64,000 nucleotides of DNA from Pseudomonadota bacterium (GTDB taxonomy: Bacteria > Myxococcota_A > Polyangia > Haliangiales > Haliangiaceae): NCBI GenBank assembly GCA_022360315.1, contig JAKSDA010000293.1:48961-112960 (forward strand), in the 5' to 3' direction. The notes under the pieces are model-generated. The model was not told the DNA's origin, did no database searches, and worked only from the letters and a program-made list of their open reading frames with translations. The stretch's first letter is position 1; each line of letters opens with the position of its first letter. The position numbers and the translations under genes were made by a program. Shown piece by piece: positions 43,410 to 52,746 of this stretch.

Positions 43410-44605
43410 CCGACCAACGCATGAGACAACGCATTGTGTGCAACCTGCGCTGCGGCCCCGGCCAGCGCTTTGCGATCGTCGGCGTGGCCGCGCTGATCGG
43501 GCTATTGTGTTATCTCGGCCCCATCGAGCGCGCGGCTGCCTATCCGCAATTTCAATTCAGCACCTATGCCACGACGTGCACTGCGTGTCATTTTTCGCCC
43601 ACGGGCGGCGGCCTGGTCAACGGTTTTGGCCGCGGCGAGGCCGGCGACACGATCAGCCAGTACGGCGGTGACGGCGGCTTTTTGCACGGGTTGTGGACCC
43701 CGCCCGAGTGGATTCAGCTCGGCGCTGATTTTCGCGGTGCGAGCATCGTCAAAAAGACCTGGGACGAGCCCCAGGTTTTGGGCTTTCCCATGCAGGCCGA
43801 CCTGTACACGCGGTTTGCTTTCAAGGACTTCTCGTTTAATCTGATCACCGGGCTGCGCGGCTCGGCTCGCGAACCCCGCCGGCCGCTGGTCGAGCGTCTG
43901 TGGTCGCGCGAGCACTACCTGATGTGGAGCCCCAGCACCTCCAACTACTACGCCCGCGTCGGCCGATTTTTTGCCCCGTATGGGCTCAGGTTGCCCGATC
44001 ACTCGGCGTACGTCCGGCGCTACCTGGGTCAACACACTCTCGAGGAGACCTACAACCTCTCGTTCGGCCGCATGGATGACGCGTGGGAGGCGCATGGCAC
44101 CCTGTTCATGCCGTCGCCGCTCTTTCCGTTTGGCCGGCGGGCGAGCGGTGGAACCTTCTACTACGAGCGCCGCATACGCGACGACAGCGCCTCGTTCGGC
44201 GCGCAGTCGCGGTTCGACATATCGTCCGACGACGTGCAATTCTGGCTCGGCGGGCTGGGCAAGTTATGGCTCGACGACCTCAAGCTGCTATTTCTGTCCG
44301 AGCTCGATTTCGGCCTGCAGACCTTTCGCCTCGACGGCACTGGCGAGGACCCGGATCCGCAGCTGCAAATGGCGTTGTATTTTGGCGTGACCTATTTCTT
44401 GAAACAGGGATTCATGCTGGGTGGGGCGATCGAGCATTTCGATCACGACGTCGCTCTCAAGGGCTCGGCCCGCGATTCGATCAACCTGACTCTGCAGTAC
44501 TTCCCGTACGCTCATGTCGAGGTCATGCTGCTGGGCAAGCTCGAAACCCAGGGTTTTGACTCGCCCAATCCGCAGGCCATGTTGATGTTCCACTATTATC
44601 TGTGA
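43400..44605 (+). CDS. Outer-membrane beta-barrel with N-terminal c-type haem site
   Basis: 401 residues from a GTG at 43400, with GGAGG 7 bases before. After a signal peptide (ending A-A-A-Y-P) comes one CxxCH, C-T-A-C-H-F-S-P-T-G-G-G, at about residue 60. The remaining 330 residues alternate as membrane beta-strands (F-A-P-Y-G-L-R-L-P-D, F-Y-Y-E-R-R, F-D-I-S-S-D-D) and end in Tyr-Leu (H-Y-Y-L). A haem bound at the mouth of a barrel is the arrangement expected of a conduit for electrons across the outer membrane. It overlaps the lipoprotein before it and is followed closely by a dihaem lipoprotein. Confidence 0.75.
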   Translation: MQLTDQRMRQRIVCNLRCGPGQRFAIVGVAALIGLLCYLGPIERAAAYPQFQFSTYATTCTACHFSPTGGGLVNGFGRGEAGDTISQYGGDGGFLHGLWTPPEWIQLGADFRGASIVKKTWDEPQVLGFPMQADLYTRFAFKDFSFNLITGLRGSAREPRRPLVERLWSREHYLMWSPSTSNYYARVGRFFAPYGLRLPDHSAYVRRYLGQHTLEETYNLSFGRMDDAWEAHGTLFMPSPLFPFGRRASGGTFYYERRIRDDSASFGAQSRFDISSDDVQFWLGGLGKLWLDDLKLLFLSELDFGLQTFRLDGTGEDPDPQLQMALYFGVTYFLKQGFMLGGAIEHFDHDVALKGSARDSINLTLQYFPYAHVEVMLLGKLETQGFDSPNPQAMLMFHYYL

Positions 44606-44621
44606 ACCGGTGCGAGGAACC

Positions 44622-45959
44622 ATGTTCACCAGATCTCTATTCATTCGATCTTTCTACCTCTGCGGTCTGGCCATGGCGGTGAGTTCGCTGGCGATCTCGT
44701 GCAGCCCGAGCGTGCCCGACGGGCCGACCTGGGCCGGTGATGTAGCACCGATTCTGGCGGCCAACTGCGTGCGTTGCCACACAGTGCCAGCGATCGGTGG
44801 GGCGCCCGACTCGTTTCGGCTGGACACCTATGAGGACTGGGTGGCCGATGACGGCCGTATTATTCGCGGCGCTGGGACCATGGCGAGTTACGTCCGGGCG
44901 CGCATTCAGCCGCAAGAGGATGCGATTCCGCGCATGCCGCCTGCTGAGGGATTTGCCGAGCTGACCAGCCGGCAAGCCGACGTAGTGGCCAACTGGGCGC
45001 CAGTCGCTGCTGCGGAGGGACTGCCTGCACGCGGGGCACCCCGCGACGGCAACCGCGGTCCGGAAATGACGATTCTGTCACAAGAGGAGGTCGCCGGCAC
45101 GCTGGTCATCGATTACGAAATTCGCGACCCGGACCGCGATATCGTGGTGGGCGAGTTGCGAGCCGGTCAAAGCGCCGATGGAGCCCAGGTCATTACGCGA
45201 GAGCTGCACAGCGGGCGCGGGCGGGTCACCTGGGATACCGGCGCGTTTGCCAATGGCTCCTACCAGCTGTTCGCGGTGCTCAGCGATACCAGTGAGAGTC
45301 ATCCGCCGATCGAGCTTCTCGACCAGCCGTACACGGTATCCAACGGCAATGTGGCGCCCACGGTCACCGTGGCCAATGTGCGGCGCGACTCGTTGATCGC
45401 CAGAGCCGAGACACCCGACTTTGATATCTTGGTCAATATTGTCGATCCCGATACGGCCGATCTGACCCTGAGCATCAAGGCTGTGCTCGGCGACCAGGAG
45501 ATCTCGGTGGCCTCGTATATCGCGGCGACTGCGGGCGACAATACCGTGACATGGCCGCTGGCCAGTGTAACGCAAGGTGATGCCTGGCATCTCGAGGTCA
45601 CGGTCGAGGATGGAGCCAACTCGCGGACGGTTGAGGTCGGGCCGTTCATCATCGGCACGGAGACCACGACCGAGACGTTCGCCACCATTACCAATGATGT
45701 GCTGGCGATTTACTGCAATTTCTGCCATCCGGGTGCGATGATTCCCGGGTTGACCCACGATTTCGCGCTCTATCAAGGTACCGGCGATGTCCTGGGGATC
45801 ACCGAGTTGCGCGGATTGATCTATCGGCGCGCCGTGCAGCAGGGCAACATGCCTCCATTGTCGTCGTCGCCTGATGCTGCGCGACGGCCTCCAGCAGCGG
45901 CGCTGGATCGGCTCGAGAACTGGCTCCTGGCAGGAGCACCCGAAGGAGTGACGCAATGA
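44622..45959 (+). CDS. Dihaem-motif lipoprotein with Ig-like middle
   Basis: 445 residues from the ATG at 44622 (GAGGA 5 bases before). The signal peptide ends L-A-I-S-C-S (lipobox). One CxxCH lies at the start of the mature chain (C-V-R-C-H-T) and another near the end (C-N-F-C-H-P). Between them are about 250 residues of beta-sandwich-like repeats, as in cadherin or fibronectin-like domains. Each haem region is followed by M-P-P, which may supply an axial Met. The last bases overlap the P460 start (ATGA at 45956-45959). Confidence 0.8.
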   Translation: MFTRSLFIRSFYLCGLAMAVSSLAISCSPSVPDGPTWAGDVAPILAANCVRCHTVPAIGGAPDSFRLDTYEDWVADDGRIIRGAGTMASYVRARIQPQEDAIPRMPPAEGFAELTSRQADVVANWAPVAAAEGLPARGAPRDGNRGPEMTILSQEEVAGTLVIDYEIRDPDRDIVVGELRAGQSADGAQVITRELHSGRGRVTWDTGAFANGSYQLFAVLSDTSESHPPIELLDQPYTVSNGNVAPTVTVANVRRDSLIARAETPDFDILVNIVDPDTADLTLSIKAVLGDQEISVASYIAATAGDNTVTWPLASVTQGDAWHLEVTVEDGANSRTVEVGPFIIGTETTTETFATITNDVLAIYCNFCHPGAMIPGLTHDFALYQGTGDVLGITELRGLIYRRAVQQGNMPPLSSSPDAARRPPAAALDRLENWLLAGAPEGVTQ

Positions 45960-46441
45960 GACTCATGGGCGCGATATCGGGAGTTGTTGTTTCGACCATG
46001 GTGTTGAGTGCGAGTGCCTGCGTCGAAGAGGTCGACGTGAGTGGTTTGTCCGACGAATTCTCTGTCTCGTCATATACCGACTGGTACAACATCGATGTGG
46101 CGGGCATTGCTCCGGGTCACGGCGAGACATTCCGGCGCATTTACGTCAACGACGTCGGGCGGAGTTACGGCCATGTAGGCCGATATCCGGTCGGCACGGT
46201 GTTGATCAAAGAGATCTACAAACTCGAGGGAGAGTCGGGCCAGGGCGACCTGGACTATACCGCGGTCATGCGCAAGCTCGACCCGGCCCGGGCTCCCGAG
46301 GGGATCGACTTACAGGGTGATTGGCTTTTCACCTTCCTGGACGAGGCCCGAGGAGACGGCGAGTACACCATATCCAGCTGCTACGATCACTGCCACGTCC
46401 AGGCTCCGGTCGACTACGCCTGGTACGACTACGGACTGTGA
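45956..46441 (+). CDS. Cytochrome P460-family lipoprotein
   Basis: 161 residues. A signal peptide ends at a lipobox (S-A-S-A-C). The mature domain fits cytochrome P460 / cytochrome c'-beta: R-I-Y-V-N-D-V-G-R, P-V-G-T-V-L-I-K-E, and a C-terminal C-Y-D-H-C-H haem site. P460 proteins of ammonia oxidisers convert hydroxylamine or NO, but many family members do neither. The Lys that cross-links the haem in true P460 cannot be assigned from sequence alone. Start and stop codons overlap the genes on both sides. Confidence 0.8.
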   Translation: MRLMGAISGVVVSTMVLSASACVEEVDVSGLSDEFSVSSYTDWYNIDVAGIAPGHGETFRRIYVNDVGRSYGHVGRYPVGTVLIKEIYKLEGESGQGDLDYTAVMRKLDPARAPEGIDLQGDWLFTFLDEARGDGEYTISSCYDHCHVQAPVDYAWYDYGL

Positions 46442-47616
46442 GCCCTCAGATCATCATTATTGGCGGCGGGGTTGCGGGACTTGCTGCGGCCTACTACTTG
46501 CGCCACTTGGGTGATCGCGTGTGCCTTTTCGAGGCCCGTACAGTCGGCAATGACGAGGCCAGCTCATTTGGACAATCGCGCATGTACCGCGAGATGTACT
46601 CGGATGGGTATTTCTGCCGCATGGCCGGGCACGCCAACCGGCTGTGGCAACAACTCGAGCACGAGCACGAGGTGCAGCTCCAGCGCAGGCACGGGCTCTT
46701 GTTTTACGGCGAGGAGTTTGACGAGGAGACCATCGAGGGCAGCATCCCGGGTGCCCGGCGGGTCATGGAGGAGCGGGCAATTGCCTTCGAGGTGCACGAC
46801 GCCGCGTCCATGGCAAAGCGCTGGAACCTCGAGCCCCGGCCCGAGTTCGTGGGTCTGTTCGAGCCCACTGCCGGAGCTGTTCTGGCCGACCGCGTTTTGC
46901 GTCTGTTTGCCGACGAGATCCGACGGGCCGGTGTGCTTCTGTTCGAAGGTCGGGCAGTCGAGCGCATCGACCTCGACGGAAGCCAGGCGAGCGTCCATAC
47001 CAGCGATGGGGCGATTCACCGAGCCGACCAGGTCGTGATGTGTGCAGGGCCGTGGACCAACCAGCTTTTGAGACCGCTCGGCTTCGACCTGTCACTGGAG
47101 CTGTGGCTGATGCTGTGGGCTCACTACGAGGTCGCGCAGGAGCACGCAGACGGTTTTCCCCAGTGGTTTTGCTTTCAGCGTCATCGCGGCAGGGACGGCG
47201 GCCTGTACTACGGCTTTCCAGTCATGTCGAGCGCGCCCTCGGGACGCCCGCAGATCAAGGTGGGCATTGATTGGGCCCCGGCAGAGATGAGGGCCCTGCG
47301 ACCACACGACCTTCCGCGCGCGCCGAGCCCGTACCTGGTGGATTTGCTCGATGCGTTTGTGCGGACCCAGCTTCGTCACGTCGAGGCCAGGGTCGACATA
47401 CGTTGCAGTCCGTATACCATGACACCGGATATTCACTTCGTGGTCGACCGTCTACACCCGCGGCTGAGCCTGTTCGCGGGCGGATCGAGTCATGCATTCA
47501 AGTTTGCCCCGCTGCTCGGCCAGCTGCTCGCCTCTCTCGCGCTCGAGCAAGACCCCGGTCACGACCTGTCATCCTGGCGCGCAACCCGCCCAGGAATGAT
47601 CCGTCCGAATCCGTAG
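46438..47616 (+). CDS. FAD-dependent amine oxidase, sarcosine-oxidase-like
   Basis: 392 residues from a GTG that overlaps the P460 stop (GTGA at 46438-46441). It begins with the dinucleotide fold I-I-I-I-G-G-G-V-A-G-L-A-A-A, like the DAO/monomeric sarcosine oxidase family. Near the C-terminus is R-C-S-P-Y-T-M-T-P-D, where the Cys matches the residue that binds FAD covalently in monomeric sarcosine oxidase. The substrate may be an N-methyl amino acid. It is a cytosolic enzyme at the end of an operon for exported haem proteins, so the link may be regulatory, or it may feed electrons indirectly. Confidence 0.8.
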   Translation: MSPQIIIIGGGVAGLAAAYYLRHLGDRVCLFEARTVGNDEASSFGQSRMYREMYSDGYFCRMAGHANRLWQQLEHEHEVQLQRRHGLLFYGEEFDEETIEGSIPGARRVMEERAIAFEVHDAASMAKRWNLEPRPEFVGLFEPTAGAVLADRVLRLFADEIRRAGVLLFEGRAVERIDLDGSQASVHTSDGAIHRADQVVMCAGPWTNQLLRPLGFDLSLELWLMLWAHYEVAQEHADGFPQWFCFQRHRGRDGGLYYGFPVMSSAPSGRPQIKVGIDWAPAEMRALRPHDLPRAPSPYLVDLLDAFVRTQLRHVEARVDIRCSPYTMTPDIHFVVDRLHPRLSLFAGGSSHAFKFAPLLGQLLASLALEQDPGHDLSSWRATRPGMIRPNP

Positions 47617-47698
47617 ACTCTCGGCATCGGCTTTCAGCATCGGTCTCGGTCTCGGCCAATGCGTTTCTGCCCAGGCGTTTCCCGTTTATCTGCCACAG

Positions 47699-49051
47699 CT
47701 ATCGAGTGCGCTCGGACAGGATCTCGTGAACCCGCTCGACCAATGCCTCGATACCGTCCCTTTTGCTGATATATCCCTCGATACCTGCGTCCCTGGCTCT
47801 CTTTGCGAGTTCCTCTTTGGCCAGGCTGGACAGCAGATAGATGGACGCTGTAATGCCGGTCAGCTCATTGCGCAATATCATCGCGACGTCATCGCCGTGC
47901 AATTCGGGCATCATGACGTCGAGCAGAATGAGATCAAAGGTGCGGAGTTTGTCCTCATCGGCGATCTGGCTCAACACCTGAGCGATATCGACGTCGTATC
48001 CTGCCCCCTCTAACGCCTCCTTGGCCAAGTCGAGCATGAGGGCACTGTCGTCGACAACGAGAATACGCGGCCGGCGCCCGGGTCCGGCCTCGGCTTGTCG
48101 CTCCTCGGATGTGTCTTGTTCGAGCTGCTCGTCGAATAACTCTTGACCGATGCCCAGGGCTACCTGGCGCAGGTTCGCCGGCATCTTTTCGAGCATCGTG
48201 CGCAATTGCGATGCGTAGTAACCCGATCGCCGCTGCATCAGCTCTCGATAGAGAGCTGCCGCTATCTCCGTGGCTTCCATGGCCATCGCCCTGCGATTGG
48301 AACAGTGAAACACGATGGCCGATTCGATCAGCTGACTGGCCAGGCTCATGGTGGTGCGATCCAGGGCCGGAACCCGCAACATCGGCCGCATGGCAATGGC
48401 TTCCTGCAAAAGCGGCCAGGCCTCGAGATCCCGCAAGCTACTGTGCAGCAATCTCGCGTCGCGTATCAGGTCACCCAGCACCGTATCCAGCTCGTTCGGC
48501 GCGAGCAGAACCGCCTGTCGCTGCCGCAACTGCTTGGACAAAGGTATGGTCTCGGCAGCCTGATCGAACTTCTTCTCCGCAATGAACGCGGCAAAGAGCT
48601 CGCGAAGTAGCGCCAGCCGCTCGTCGAGCTGTTCGAGCCATGTAGGTTGCTCGCGGCTCAGCTCGAGTTCGAGAGCCGATCGGGCTGCCTCCCAAGCGTG
48701 CGCGTATTCCCTGTCCGCCATGAATGCCCTGGCCACATTGATCAGGCGTTGCACCACATCAGCATGGAATTGCGGGGGAACCTCCTCATTCAGCTGCAGT
48801 GCAATGCGCGCCGCTTCGACAAATACCTCGAGCGCTTCGTCGCTGTGCCCTTCGCGGAACAGAGTACCACCCCACTGCGACAACGCAGTCGTGAGGTCTC
48901 GCCCGTACAGAGAGGGATCACGCTCGACCAGCTCACGCAACATGGCCATGGCGGGCTGCACGGCCAGCCTGGAGCCGTCAGCGGATCCGCGACCATCCAC
49001 AACGCCCGCGCGGAGCTGCCGACTGGTTTCCGCGTGCCGCTGTGTTGCCAT
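47699..49051 (-). CDS. TPR-like protein with C-terminal response-regulator receiver domain
   Basis: 450 residues. The first 310 are helical, of the tetratricopeptide type (repeated A-x-x-L-x-x-E-x-x-x-Y patterns). The last 120 are a receiver domain: L-V-V-D-D-S-A-L-M-L-D, phospho-acceptor Asp in L-I-L-L-D-V-M-M-P-E, then Y-L-L-S-S and I-S-K-R. Receivers are usually N-terminal, so this order is unusual. There is no DNA-binding domain, so it would act by protein contact. No histidine kinase is adjacent. Confidence 0.82.
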   Translation of the reverse strand: MATQRHAETSRQLRAGVVDGRGSADGSRLAVQPAMAMLRELVERDPSLYGRDLTTALSQWGGTLFREGHSDEALEVFVEAARIALQLNEEVPPQFHADVVQRLINVARAFMADREYAHAWEAARSALELELSREQPTWLEQLDERLALLRELFAAFIAEKKFDQAAETIPLSKQLRQRQAVLLAPNELDTVLGDLIRDARLLHSSLRDLEAWPLLQEAIAMRPMLRVPALDRTTMSLASQLIESAIVFHCSNRRAMAMEATEIAAALYRELMQRRSGYYASQLRTMLEKMPANLRQVALGIGQELFDEQLEQDTSEERQAEAGPGRRPRILVVDDSALMLDLAKEALEGAGYDVDIAQVLSQIADEDKLRTFDLILLDVMMPELHGDDVAMILRNELTGITASIYLLSSLAKEELAKRARDAGIEGYISKRDGIEALVERVHEILSERTR

Positions 49052-49442
49052 TAACTTGTACCTCGTTTGCTACTGCGGCGGATCGCTCACTCTACATTCA
49101 AATCGGCGAGTTGACTCAGAGCCATGTCGTCACAGATATGAGCTGTCAAGAGTCGTCACACCGAGTCGTGGTCATGTGCTTGTTCGTGTCTGCGCAAACG
49201 GTATCCGCAGAATACCGACGCTGAACCAACGATCGCCGACGGTAGTAGAGTAGCGTAGCTGAGCGCCGGAATAGCAAAAAACCACCCCTCGGACGACATC
49301 CAAAACCCGCCACCCAAATACCGACACAAAACTACATTGATAACAATGTATGTCTATCGAGCCTATGAGCCTACTTAGTAGTACCTAATACGACATGTGA
49401 TCGGCGCGATCGAGACTCTGCGGCTTCACGCCGGCTGCGCGT
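49052..49442. other. Intergenic region, nothing recognised
   Basis: 391 bases between two minus-strand genes. It probably holds the promoter of the TPR-receiver gene (minus strand, about 49060-49150). An AT-rich patch with TACATTG/CAATGTA inverted bases lies at about 49332-49350. No gene or RNA was seen. Confidence 0.4.
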
Positions 49443-51068
49443 TCAGAACCGGCCACTGAGTAGATCGATGGCCAGGCCGGGCTTTGCACTGCTCGCTGCC
49501 AGAGCTGGATTTTCGGCCGGGCGAAAGGACGGTACGCCGACCCCCCAACTGCCATCAGCGCTGCGCTGAAGCAAACCTGGCGGCGGTAGATCGACCGCGC
49601 GCCCTGGCCCTGGACGACCCCTGCGGACCAGCTGCTTCTTGCCAATGCGCTCCCTGCGATCCAGTTTGTGGGTCAAACGCCAGGCCAGGTATCCGCCGCC
49701 GAACATGCCGATCAGCGACAGTACTCCGACTGTCTGGGCGGACGAATCATCGTCGCCCTCGCCCCTGATGAACGGATAGACCAGTATCCACGGTGCCGCC
49801 GCACCGATGCCCGCACCGGCATCGATCCACAACATACGCCGCCGTGAGGTATCGATGCGCTTGGCGGCGTAGAGACCCGTGCCCAGGCCAAGCGCTGTGC
49901 CGACCATGGCGTTGATCGAAAAGGCCTCGCTCTCGGCCGGATCCATGGCCACCCCGAGAAGCAAGCTGCCGAGCATGCCGTACATGCCCATCGAGTTGGT
50001 CAGTGAAACATCGCCAGGGGACGGGTCGAGCTTGCTGGCCAGGGCCAGACCCAGTCCTGTCCCCACCGCCCCACCAATCGCAATACCCTTGTAGATCTCA
50101 TTGGTCGAGCTGTTGTCAATGCCGGTGAGCACATCCGAAAAATAGCCGAGAAACGCTCCCGACCACACGCCGGACCATCCGATGACCGCGGCCTGTCCCT
50201 CTGAATACGGACGCCGTCTGGTCAGATGATGGGCGCCGAGCATGCCGGCTGCCGAGGCCGCGACACCGGCCACCAGCGCACCACCGCCAACCTGGCCAAA
50301 CTCGTCCTCGGGACCGGCCAGGGCCAGACCAGCGAGGAATCCATAGATCCCGCCGTAGACCATGAGCGTACGCCGTCCCCTGGCCAGGTCGCCGCGGCGG
50401 TCGTTCGAGTCGGCCGGCTTGTCCGCCTCCCCTTCTACCTTCGTCACATCGACCAGCGTGTCGCTGTCGCCATTGGCGGTCTCGGCGTCGGCCTGGACAG
50501 AATTGCCAGGGAGCTCGATAGGCTCGTTTTCGGGCTCAGGGCGATCGCTGGAGCCGCTGGATTCGCCGTACGGGTCGATGGGCGCGCCCCAATCCTCGCC
50601 TGGCTTGCCGCCATTTAAGGGGTTGGCAGTTTCGCCAGACGGCTCCGCGCGCTGGTCGAAGTCGCCCCCGTCAGCTGGCGTCGACGCCGCAATACTCGAC
50701 TTGACAGGGGCCGGCACACCGTCATCGGCCGCCACGCCGAGTCTGCCATTGACTTCCCGCAAAAGAGCCAGCGCATCCCGAGAATGCGGGCCTTCAGCCC
50801 TGCGGCGAAGACATTCGACCAACAGCGACTTGGCGTCTGAATAGTCGCCCTGCCCGAACAAAACCCGCGCGCGCTCCAACAACGCTCGTGCCACCGCCTG
50901 GTCGATCTCATCCGTGGCCGGCTCGTTTGAATCCGAAGGATCGTCCAGGTCGGCAGGTTGCGACTCGCCGTCATCCGGGGCCGGCGCTGGCTGCGCCCGC
51001 GCTGATAGAGAAACCAACATCACCAGCACGACCACCAACGATGACCTGATATCACAAGACCGAGACAT
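49443..51068 (-). CDS. Exported membrane protein with Gly-rich helices, unknown function
   Basis: 541 residues from the ATG at 51068; the frame extends to 51110. A signal peptide ends S-A-R-A-Q-P. An acidic, Pro/Asp/Ser-rich region of about 200 residues with one TPR-like stretch (Q-G-D-Y-S-D-A-K-S-L-L-V-E) follows. Then come about ten short Gly/Ala-rich hydrophobic segments (G-I-A-I-G-G-A-V-G-T-G-L-G-L and similar), of the glycine-zipper kind. The C-terminus is basic then Pro-rich. The function is unknown; an envelope-spanning or pore role would be a guess. Confidence 0.65.
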   Translation of the reverse strand: MSRSCDIRSSLVVVLVMLVSLSARAQPAPAPDDGESQPADLDDPSDSNEPATDEIDQAVARALLERARVLFGQGDYSDAKSLLVECLRRRAEGPHSRDALALLREVNGRLGVAADDGVPAPVKSSIAASTPADGGDFDQRAEPSGETANPLNGGKPGEDWGAPIDPYGESSGSSDRPEPENEPIELPGNSVQADAETANGDSDTLVDVTKVEGEADKPADSNDRRGDLARGRRTLMVYGGIYGFLAGLALAGPEDEFGQVGGGALVAGVAASAAGMLGAHHLTRRRPYSEGQAAVIGWSGVWSGAFLGYFSDVLTGIDNSSTNEIYKGIAIGGAVGTGLGLALASKLDPSPGDVSLTNSMGMYGMLGSLLLGVAMDPAESEAFSINAMVGTALGLGTGLYAAKRIDTSRRRMLWIDAGAGIGAAAPWILVYPFIRGEGDDDSSAQTVGVLSLIGMFGGGYLAWRLTHKLDRRERIGKKQLVRRGRPGPGRAVDLPPPGLLQRSADGSWGVGVPSFRPAENPALAASSAKPGLAIDLLSGRF

Positions 51069-51247
51069 ATGGCACAGCAAGCACGCGATAGGTTCTTTAG
51101 GGAATACCATCGCACGGCAGATCCTTCAATGCTCTACCGCCCATTGCCAGTGGTCTGCGATCTCGGTCACGCAATCCAGTGACGTTGTGGGTGGCCGGTT
51201 GTTCGGTTAACGCTTTAGGGGATTGGCCCGGTACTGTGCCGACGCCG

Positions 51248-52699
51248 CTATTTGGCCGGGGTACCGAAGAGCGTGGCCATGGTGGCCCGCTCGATACGGA
51301 CGTCGAGAAGCTCGCCGACCTCGGCGCAATCGGCCGGGACGATCACCGATTTGAAACCGTCGGTGCGGCCGACCAGCTGGTCTTTGCCGCGCTTGGACCG
51401 GCCGTGAATGAGGATGCGTTCTCGCTTGCCTACCCGGGCCGCAAAGACCTCGGCCGAGATCGATTCCTGCAGCGCGATGATCTCCTGAAGGCGTCGCTTT
51501 TTGTCGACCAGCGGCACGTCATCGGCCAGTTTTTTGCCTGCATAGGTGAGATCGCGTTCCGAGTAGAGGAACATAAAAGCGCTGTCGAAACGCAGCTCGC
51601 GCATGAGATTCAACGTCTCTCGATGGTCGTCGAGGGTCTCGCCGCAAAACCCAGTCAAGATATCGGTCGATATGGCGATGTCCGGGATCCTGGCCCTTAA
51701 CTCGGCGACGATGGCACGAAACTCGGCCGCGGTATAGCCGCGCCGCATGCGCTCGAGGACGCGATCCGAGCCGGACTGGACCGGCAGATGAACATAGTTG
51801 CAGACCTTGTCCAGGTCGGCGATGGTCGCGATGACCTCGCTGGTAAAATCGACCGGATAGGGCGAGGTAAAGCGTATGCGGCTTATGTTGTCGACCCGCG
51901 CCACGGCGCGCAAGAGCTGGGCAAAACCGACATCCTCGTATCGGTAGGAATTGACTGTCTGGCCGAGCAGGACGACCTCGCGGTAGCCGGCATCGGCGTG
52001 GGCGCGAACCTGACGCAGTATTTCGCGCGGTGGCGTGCCTTTTTCGCGCCCGCGGGTGAACGGCACGACACAAAATGTACAGAACTTGTCGCAACCGCGT
52101 TGAATGGTCACGAACCCCGATACGCCGTCGCCGCCTTCAGCTCCGCTCAGGCCTTCGTAGGTCTCTGATCTGTCGAGCTGCACATCGATGATGGGACCGG
52201 CAGGGGCAGAGCCGTCGTCTGCAGAGCCGTCGTCTGTAGAAGCGGAGCGGCTCGCATGCGCTCGTGCGATCAGGTCTGGAAAGTGCCGGTAGCTATCGGG
52301 CCCGGCAATGAGGTCCACGTAGGGGGCACGATCGAGCAAACCGGCCTTGAGATGTTCGGCCATACACCCGGCAATGCCGAGAATCACTCCCGAGCGGCGC
52401 TTCTTGTGCACGCCCAGCTCCCGGGCCCGGGCAAAAACCCGCTCTTCGGCCTTTTCGCGTACCGCGCATGTATTGATCAAGATGACGTCGGCGTCGTCGG
52501 CACGATCGGTCTTTTGGTATCCAGCCCGCGAAAGGACGCCTGTGAGCATATCCGAGTCGGCGACGTTCATCTGGCAGCCATAGGTCTCCAAGTATACCCG
52601 CGGCATGCCCTCGGCCGCTTGCCAGTTCACTTCGGTATTCTCTTCTGTGTCCTTGCCGCGGCCGAGTCGACCCAGCGGTATGAACTGCGAGTTGCCCAC
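51248..52699 (-). CDS. miaB: tRNA-2-methylthio-N6-dimethylallyladenosine synthase
   Basis: 483 residues; an in-frame ATG at 52606 would remove 31 non-conserved residues and is equally plausible. A radical SAM methylthiotransferase: N-terminal UPF0004 domain with cluster Cys in Y-G-C-Q-M-N, N-T-C-A-V-R and G-C-M-A-E, a radical SAM domain with C-D-K-F-C-T-F-C-V-V-P-F-T-R-G, and a TRAM domain at the end. It adds a methylthio group to A37 of tRNAs. An Ala/Ser/Asp-rich linker of about 20 residues near position 165 is encoded by a short tandem DNA repeat (52203-52245) and is extra to the family. Confidence 0.93.
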   Translation of the reverse strand: MGNSQFIPLGRLGRGKDTEENTEVNWQAAEGMPRVYLETYGCQMNVADSDMLTGVLSRAGYQKTDRADDADVILINTCAVREKAEERVFARARELGVHKKRRSGVILGIAGCMAEHLKAGLLDRAPYVDLIAGPDSYRHFPDLIARAHASRSASTDDGSADDGSAPAGPIIDVQLDRSETYEGLSGAEGGDGVSGFVTIQRGCDKFCTFCVVPFTRGREKGTPPREILRQVRAHADAGYREVVLLGQTVNSYRYEDVGFAQLLRAVARVDNISRIRFTSPYPVDFTSEVIATIADLDKVCNYVHLPVQSGSDRVLERMRRGYTAAEFRAIVAELRARIPDIAISTDILTGFCGETLDDHRETLNLMRELRFDSAFMFLYSERDLTYAGKKLADDVPLVDKKRRLQEIIALQESISAEVFAARVGKRERILIHGRSKRGKDQLVGRTDGFKSVIVPADCAEVGELLDVRIERATMATLFGTPAK

Positions 52700-52746
52700 A
52701 ATGACGCCTCATTACCACGGCTCGCTGAGCCGCGCTATCATGGGCT

